Source: Bacteroidota bacterium (GTDB taxonomy: Bacteria > Bacteroidota > Bacteroidia > Flavobacteriales > Flavobacteriaceae). Taken from it: DNA of 9,602 nucleotides. Where the stretch lies: positions 1 to 9,602 of the forward strand of contig JAEWLN010000065.1 in NCBI GenBank assembly GCA_023457535.1, in the 5' to 3' direction. The position numbers were made by a program, and so were the translations under genes. The notes below the pieces were generated by a model. It was not told the DNA's origin. It saw only the letters and a list, made by a program, of their open reading frames with translations, and did not search any database. Shown here piece after piece: positions 5,535 to 9,602 of this stretch; position 1 is the first letter of the stretch, and each line of letters starts with the position of its first letter.

Positions 5535-7715
5535 ATGTTACAAGCCATCACACCATGGGCTGCCACTGCGCAGTCTGATATTGACCAAAGTGATTGTCTG
5601 ATGGAAATGGACCATCTGGGTTATGCGTTGCAATTGTACAACGCCGGCGATTCGGTATGGCTCGTCGTCGCGTGGCCCAACGGCGCGCGCATTGCTTTCC
5701 GGCTGGCTTTTGGCATGAACAGTCCTTTTGAACATTTTGCCGTAAGCCGTACGGGCGGCGGATTGTTGATCAAAACCGGTACGCGCTTGGGGAAATATGA
5801 AATCAACGTTTCGTTCCCCGACGAAAGCCAGCCGATATTTCGCTACACCACCACGTTCCAGGCCCATTTTGAAATGCTGATCCCTTACTGGCCACGCGAC
5901 ATTGTACCGCTGACCGATCACGGCTATACGGCCAACACCACCGGAGCGGTCCATGCGGCGCAAATAGGCGGCAGGTCCGGCAGGATGTATTTCAGCATGA
6001 CGCGTCCCAAAGCGTGTTCGGTGCTTTATTTCCAGAATCTGAGCGCGATGTCAGCGTACTGCCAGGACGCGCAAACCAGTTTGTACGATACTGTGGGCGG
6101 CCAATGGCCTGAGATCGGCTTTGCATTTCCCGTCAATAAAGACAAGCCGATCCCGGCGGGAAAGACCTACACCATTTCCGATGCGTTTGTGTGGCTCGAC
6201 GGGCAAATCCCCTCCACCGACATTGAAAAAGTGACCCTGTATTTCAACGCCATGGCCGCCATTTATCTGGTCATTCCCAAACCGGAAGCGGCTTATTGTG
6301 ACTGGCCCGGAATCGCACAAAAGGCCATCGGCGATTTGTACCACAACAAAGGCTGCTGGACGCAGGTTGACGGCTTTCCTTACCTTAACGCCTATGTATC
6401 CGATTACCAAACGCCAGTGGAAATAATGGTCCAGCTGGCCGTTAAGTTGCCGCTCATGGAGTACCTTGAATGGGGCGGGCATACGCATCCGCTGCTGGAC
6501 GATCTTAATTCGGGGCTGGAAGCTTTTTACGACGATCGCGTCAAATCGGTGGTGCGATGGCATCCGGCACTTGAGGATGACCTTGACAAATCTGAAGAAC
6601 AAAAGCAGGAAATGGTCATGGATTCTTGGTATTTGCACCATCCGCTGCTCAATCTGGCGCGGCTTGCGCTCAAAGGAAGCACCAAGGATCGCGATTTGTT
6701 TTTGAATTCGCTCGATTTCGTGATCCGCGTGGCACACCATTTTAATTATCAATGGCCTGTTTTCTATAAAATGACGACGCTCGAAGTGATCAAAGCCGAA
6801 ACCACACCGGGCCAAGGCGGCGAAATGGACGTTCCCGGCTCTTATGCGCATGTCATGCTGCTCGCATGGCAACTTACGGGCGAGAAGCGCTACCTGAACG
6901 AGGCGGTCAAAGCCGTCAAACTGCTCGACGGGTTGGCGTTCGATATATTCTACCAGGCCAACAATACGGCATTTGCGGCGGGCGCACTGCTTGAAATGTA
7001 CAAAGAAACAAAGGACGAAAGACATCTCGAACTCAGTTATTGCTGTCTGGCCGGCGTGTTCAAAAACATGCAACTGTGGGATTGCGGCTATGGCCACGGC
7101 AAGCATTTTCCCAATTTCTTTGCGGTGTTTCCGCTTAACGACGCGCCCTATACAGCCGCTTACGAAGAACTTGAAGTTTATGCCGCGCTGTACCATTACC
7201 TGCGCATGGCCGAGGGAATCGACATTCTGCCGTCGCTTAAAATATTGATTCCGGAATTTCTTAAATACACCGTGGGCCGGCTGGCTTATTATTATCCGCC
7301 GATGTTGCCCAAAGAAATGATCGCAGAAGAAGTCAAAACCGGCGAGGTACAACATAATTTATGGGTGCCGCTCGAAGACATACACGACGGCTGGGAGCCA
7401 AGTGGTGAAGTAGGCCAGGAGGTTTACGGCGCCGGATTGCCCTTTGGGATCGTACCGCGGCAGTATTACAGGCTGGACGACCAAACGCTCGTTTTTGTCG
7501 ATTACCCCACGGTCGGGTTCAGGAAGACGAAAGATGCCGCGACGTTCAGAACCATTGGCGATGAGCGGCTCTTTTGCCACATTCGCGTCATCGGGCCGCT
7601 GGGCAAATCCGTCGTCGTTGAGCAAAAACGCCACAGCCGGTATGAAACAATTACCCGATCGGATGGACAATACACCGTCACGGCCGGAACGCTCGTGCGC
7701 ATCCGGTGGAAATAA
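5535..7715 (+). CDS. Large protein of unrecognised family, possible alpha/alpha-barrel carbohydrate-active-like core (726 aa)
   Basis: I do not recognise a named family. No convincing signal peptide is visible (the N-terminus MLQAITPWAATAQSD lacks a long hydrophobic core), so a cytoplasmic place is likely. Residues about 25-235 are strand-rich with many aromatic and glycine residues, like a beta-sandwich. Residues about 290-590 are helical with repeated hairpins (SWYLHHPLLNLARLAL; GSYAHVMLLAWQLTGE; NNTAFAAGALLEMYKET; AAYEELEVYAALYHYLRM), a pattern fitting six-hairpin (alpha/alpha) glycosidase-like folds. Acidic pairs such as E430-D432 and E544-E545 and D617 could be catalytic, but this is speculation. 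The C-terminus (about 635-726) returns to strands. The gene follows the DUF6766 gene by 14 bases. Alternatives include a polysaccharide epimerase or lyase-like enzyme or a scaffold without catalysis. Confidence 0.8.
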   Translation: MLQAITPWAATAQSDIDQSDCLMEMDHLGYALQLYNAGDSVWLVVAWPNGARIAFRLAFGMNSPFEHFAVSRTGGGLLIKTGTRLGKYEINVSFPDESQPIFRYTTTFQAHFEMLIPYWPRDIVPLTDHGYTANTTGAVHAAQIGGRSGRMYFSMTRPKACSVLYFQNLSAMSAYCQDAQTSLYDTVGGQWPEIGFAFPVNKDKPIPAGKTYTISDAFVWLDGQIPSTDIEKVTLYFNAMAAIYLVIPKPEAAYCDWPGIAQKAIGDLYHNKGCWTQVDGFPYLNAYVSDYQTPVEIMVQLAVKLPLMEYLEWGGHTHPLLDDLNSGLEAFYDDRVKSVVRWHPALEDDLDKSEEQKQEMVMDSWYLHHPLLNLARLALKGSTKDRDLFLNSLDFVIRVAHHFNYQWPVFYKMTTLEVIKAETTPGQGGEMDVPGSYAHVMLLAWQLTGEKRYLNEAVKAVKLLDGLAFDIFYQANNTAFAAGALLEMYKETKDERHLELSYCCLAGVFKNMQLWDCGYGHGKHFPNFFAVFPLNDAPYTAAYEELEVYAALYHYLRMAEGIDILPSLKILIPEFLKYTVGRLAYYYPPMLPKEMIAEEVKTGEVQHNLWVPLEDIHDGWEPSGEVGQEVYGAGLPFGIVPRQYYRLDDQTLVFVDYPTVGFRKTKDAATFRTIGDERLFCHIRVIGPLGKSVVVEQKRHSRYETITRSDGQYTVTAGTLVRIRWK

Positions 7716-7804
7716 AACGATGGTGCCGCTCGCAGCCAAACCGCATCGGCCATAAGCCGCCGCATGAGGCGTTGGTCGCCCGGCCTGTCGGACAATTGAT
7801 TTGA

Positions 7805-8587
7805 TTAGTTTTTGGGGAATCCAACCAGATAGGTAACGCGCAGCCCGAGGCGGTTTTTTAACTTGCCCGACTGCCAATCGTACCGATCGGGTTGGATTTT
7901 TTTTGCGATTTCCAGCAATTCCGCAGGCTCATACAACCGCAATACAGACATAACGCCGTCCCAAACCGTGAACAAGGGAATCAGCGGGATGAGGTACGTG
8001 AAAAGCAGTGTCGAGAGGCGCATCGGACGGAAAAACGGGGTCAGCACAACCAGCAGCACAGGATGCAAAATGACAATGCCAACAGCAAGCAGCCAATGGC
8101 GGTCGCCCAGGTCAAAAACGGCAATGCCTTGGCTTTTGGTCGTCGCATCGGACAGGATTTGACGTACCGCAGGAGGATCAAAATGATGTATGCTCGAGAA
8201 AATCGTCCGCACGCCGGTGAGCGTTTGTGGCACCGATGTCGCGTCCACAGCGTCATCGATACAGCGCACCGTTCCCGGAGTGGCGCGGCTGTGGAACCTG
8301 CAGGAATCGCGGTTGGGATACAGATCGGTCAGCGAAAGGACAGTCCGGCAGCCGAATTGTCGGGACAGCGCCTGCTGCAGTGGTAAAGACGGTCCGCCGC
8401 CGCCGGCGCAAAGATCGACGATATGATCCGTTTGCCATCGTACGAGCATCTGGTGTAAAATCGGCGCAACGGGTGCGTAATATCGGGTCAGGGTAAAAAA
8501 ATGACGCAGGTATTCCATCATGTCGCGGCGCAAAAAGTCAGGAAACCATTTAAAGTCCTCGAATTCGAACACATCGAGGCGCTTCAT
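7805..8587 (-). CDS. Class I SAM-dependent methyltransferase-like protein with membrane segment (260 aa)
   Basis: After an N-terminal stretch rich in Phe, Asp and Trp (DVFEFEDFKWFPDFLRRDM), residues 57-66 read VDLCAGGGGP, a clear motif I of class I SAM-binding folds. LTDLYPN (87-92) places an acid after strand 2, FSSIHHF (130-136) resembles the strand-4 region, and IAVFDLGDR (155-163) the strand-5 region. Residues about 165-208 then form two hydrophobic segments (WLLAVGIVILHPVLLVVLTPFF; LSTLLFTYLIPLIPLF) before a soluble end with RLYEPAELLEIAKKI. The methyltransferase would thus be anchored at the inner face of the membrane. Acceptor unknown; lipid or quinone-like substrates would suit but are not shown. 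It stands alone, convergent with the 726-aa gene and downstream of ssrA on the same strand, separated by a terminator. Confidence 0.82.
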   Translation of the reverse strand: MKRLDVFEFEDFKWFPDFLRRDMMEYLRHFFTLTRYYAPVAPILHQMLVRWQTDHIVDLCAGGGGPSLPLQQALSRQFGCRTVLSLTDLYPNRDSCRFHSRATPGTVRCIDDAVDATSVPQTLTGVRTIFSSIHHFDPPAVRQILSDATTKSQGIAVFDLGDRHWLLAVGIVILHPVLLVVLTPFFRPMRLSTLLFTYLIPLIPLFTVWDGVMSVLRLYEPAELLEIAKKIQPDRYDWQSGKLKNRLGLRVTYLVGFPKN

Positions 8588-8855
8588 GACTTAAATGCGA
8601 TTCGTGAATGATGTATTTCGGCCAAGGTGGTGTCCGCAGCTTTCACGCCCGGCGCGAGATTGCAAAATGTGGCAGGTCCACGCGGGCAGTTCCGGGATGC
8701 GGCATGCGGGGATAAATAGCGGTAATCAAGTTTCATGTATCAGCTCCGATGGGTTTATGCAAAGATTTGCAGCCGGTTTCCATTGGCTTTACAGAGTTCT
8801 GTTGCCAATTTGCACGATATCCACCTACGGATGGCAATTCACGGAGAAACGCAAA
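8588..8855. other. Intergenic region between the methyltransferase gene and the tmRNA terminator
   Basis: I see no convincing gene in these 268 bases. The region holds a perfect dyad TGCAAAGATTTGCA (8758-8771) whose minus-strand reading includes AATCTTTG, one base from the TAnnTTTG -7 box, and so may be the promoter of the methyltransferase gene with a leader of about 165 bases. A minus-strand 50-codon frame (8736-8584) overlaps the methyltransferase ATG by ATGA but has no recognisable product. No tRNA or other structured RNA was recognised. Confidence 0.5.
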
Positions 8856-8858
8856 CAA

Positions 8859-8894
8859 AAAACCCGCAAACCGATGCAACGATTTGCGGGTTTT
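8859..8894 (-). terminator. Intrinsic terminator of ssrA
   Basis: Arms AAACCCGCAAA (8860-8870) and TTTGCGGGTTT (8883-8893) form an 11-bp stem, extended inward by two CG pairs past a mismatch, with a small loop. Read on the minus strand the stem runs into a T6 tract at 8861-8856, immediately after the 3' end of the tmRNA. Confidence 0.88.
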
Positions 8895-8896
8895 AG

Positions 8897-9294
8897 TGGA
8901 GTCGCCGGGAATCGAACCCGGGTCCAAACAAGCAACCAAAGCGCTTTCTACACGTTTATCTCCCGATTGGATTTTCGACACTGTGCCTGGCCGGAAGCCG
9001 CCACACAGCGCTTAGCCTCTAAAGATGTCAGACGGGCCGCGAGGCAAAACCCATCCTAGGTCTATTTTTACGGTTCCCCTTGACCGACCGCCACAAACCA
9101 AGGCTTTCGAGGGGAATCCAGCTTCCGCACCTTGTACGGACGTGGCATTATCTTACTATGATTCGGATTATGCAGCTAAAGCGTAGTTATTTTCGCCGTT
9201 TAAAAGTGTTGCGACTCTGGATTTACGAGAATATGTCGCGCTTCTCGACGTGCTTACGGTTCAATTGATCTTGCTGTCAAAACCAGTCGACCCC
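8897..9294 (-). ncRNA. ssrA: Transfer-messenger RNA (tmRNA)
   Basis: tmRNA rescues ribosomes stalled on broken mRNAs and adds a degradation tag. The 5' end on the minus strand is GGGGTCGACTGGTTTTGAC (from 9294), and its first seven bases pair with CGACTCC near the 3' end (one G-U pair), forming the acceptor stem. The T-arm shows GGTTCGATTCCCGG, in the conserved form. The internal tag frame encodes GENNYALAA (9197-9168), followed by TAA. Length to the discriminator A is 398 bases. The next three bases are CTA rather than CCA, so the CCA end is not encoded and must be added after processing. The gene has its own promoter and terminator. Pseudoknots were not folded by hand, but the identity is certain from the ends plus the tag. 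Confidence 0.97.
9168..9197 (-). other. tmRNA proteolysis-tag reading frame (GENNYALAA)
   Basis: Read on the minus strand from GGC at 9197: Gly-Glu-Asn-Asn-Tyr-Ala-Leu-Ala-Ala then TAA. The ALAA end is the signal recognised by ClpXP-type proteases. The tag sequence is typical for Flavobacteriia and some other Bacteroidota and is the best taxonomic marker in the window. Confidence 0.96.
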
Positions 9295-9346
9295 AAAAAA
9301 CTCAATTCCTGATTCCAAAAATCAAAAGAAATTCAAAACTGGATTG

Positions 9347-9354
9347 CAAATATA
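9347..9354 (-). promoter_or_regulatory. Bacteroidota -7 box of ssrA
   Basis: On the minus strand this reads TATATTTG, an exact TAnnTTTG match, about 53 bases upstream of the mature tmRNA 5' end. The implied leader of about 45 bases would be removed by RNase P, as is usual for tmRNA precursors. A -33 TTG is not clear; CTG lies about 16 bases upstream. Confidence 0.6.
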
Positions 9355-9397
9355 GCACGAAATTTCAGTTCAGGTTGTTAATGCCGAGATAAAAATT

Positions 9398-9530
9398 TAG
9401 GGCGTGCCGGCGGAATGACGCTCATTTTACGGTACGCGTTTGTGGCCGCCGTCGGGCTTTCGCTGCTCGCTTTTGCTCCGCTGCGCTGCGCAAAGAGCTC
9501 AAACACGCGCTCAATCCCTCACGCAAAACC
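9398..9530. repeat. Flavobacterial-type dispersed intergenic element (candidate)
   Basis: The block starts with GGGCGTGCC (9400-9408), then a stem CGGCGG (9408-9413) pairing with CCGCCG (9446-9451), then GTCGGGCTTTCGCTGC (9451-9466), a GC-rich variable stretch, and CAATCCCTCACGC (9512-9524). I remember the order 'GGGCGT - hairpin - GTCGGGCTTTC - variable - ATCCCTCACGC' from intergenic regions of Flavobacterium-like genomes, where it occurs in many copies. Only one copy is in this window, so repetition is not shown by the sequence itself. It has no coding frame. Its function is unknown to me. Confidence 0.55.
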
Positions 9531-9535
9531 GGTTA

Positions 9536-9569
9536 ATTTGGAAATTTGGAAATTTGGAAATTTGGAAAT
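9536..9569. repeat. 8-bp tandem repeat, ATTTGGAA, four copies plus two bases
   Basis: Four perfect copies of ATTTGGAA occupy 9536-9567, followed by AT. It begins directly after the candidate intergenic element. Such A/T-rich short tandem repeats can vary in number by slippage. A looser pair, GGGTGCGGTGT (9570-9580) and GGGAGCGGTGT (9588-9598), follows. No gene is seen from 9295 to the window end apart from the ssrA promoter and these repeats. Confidence 0.9.
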
Positions 9570-9602
9570 GGGTGCGGTGTAGATATAGGGAGCGGTGTGG
9601 GT

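Noticed and set aside
6051..7355. Minus-strand 434-aa open frame
   Set aside because: It is antisense to the 726-aa gene; its product is rich in His, Arg, Phe and Val with no domain pattern, as expected for the mirror frame of a GC-rich gene.
7716..7804. Possible terminator between the convergent 726-aa and methyltransferase genes
   Set aside because: Only short GC-rich stems without a following T tract were seen on either strand.
8584..8736. Minus-strand 50-codon frame overlapping the methyltransferase start by ATGA
   Set aside because: The overlap invites a leader-peptide reading, but the product has no recognisable feature and a frame of this length arises easily by chance.
8901..8930. 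T-arm-like sequence that could be read as a tRNA
   Set aside because: It is the 3' tRNA-like part of the tmRNA; no anticodon arm is adjacent and the matching 5' acceptor strand lies at 9294-9288.
8595..9268. Several frames of 60-154 aa across the tmRNA region
   Set aside because: They cross the tmRNA and its terminator, whose identity is certain, and none has protein-like features.

Overview
The window looks like a chromosomal segment of a Bacteroidota bacterium, most probably a Flavobacteriales relative with unusually high GC for that group. The evidence is a minus-strand tmRNA whose tag reads GENNYALAA (a tag typical of Flavobacteriia and related Bacteroidota), several TAnnTTTG-type -7 boxes (the Bacteroidota promoter form), starts without Shine-Dalgarno sequences, and a GGGCGT...GTCGGGCTTTC...CAATCCCTCACGC intergenic element of a kind I remember from Flavobacterium-like genomes. 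Nothing indicates a phage, plasmid, transposon or CRISPR locus.

Layout. (1) Positions 2631 down to 1, minus strand: a tightly packed five-gene operon. It reads zinc alcohol/formaldehyde dehydrogenase, a disordered Asn/Asp/Gly/Thr-rich 83-aa protein, a 64-aa YdaT-like protein, a 147-aa membrane-associated protein, and the N-terminal part of an FAD oxidoreductase that runs off the left edge. Gaps are 1-11 nt. It resembles a stress/detoxification cassette. (2) Positions 2632-2875: divergent regulatory region with candidate promoters for both directions. (3) Positions 2876-4237, plus strand: a metal-responsive pair, an AraC-type regulator with an N-terminal HMA-like domain followed by an HMA-domain/MauE-DoxX-like membrane protein, closed by a strong intrinsic terminator. 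(4) Positions 4749-4327, minus strand: a small four-helix membrane protein of unknown function. (5) Positions 4864-7715, plus strand: an internally duplicated DUF6766-type membrane protein and, 14 nt later, a 726-aa protein of unrecognised family with a plausible alpha/alpha-barrel core. (6) Positions 8587-7805, minus strand: a SAM-dependent methyltransferase-like protein with an embedded membrane segment. (7) Positions 9294-8897, minus strand: ssrA (tmRNA) with its own promoter and terminator. (8) Positions 9398-9602: a repeat-bearing intergenic region with the element above and an 8-bp tandem repeat.

How they fit together. The left operon suggests aldehyde/alcohol oxidation plus general stress protection. 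The HMA-AraC/HMA-membrane pair is probably an auto-regulated metal or thiol-redox module. A near-identical 20-bp AT-rich motif lies upstream of that pair and again upstream of the DUF6766 gene, with a weaker relative between the two metal genes; this hints at shared regulation. The strongest candidates for undescribed biology are the DUF6766 plus 726-aa protein unit, the disordered protein inside the stress operon, and the flavobacterial-type intergenic element. No defence or secretion system is evident.
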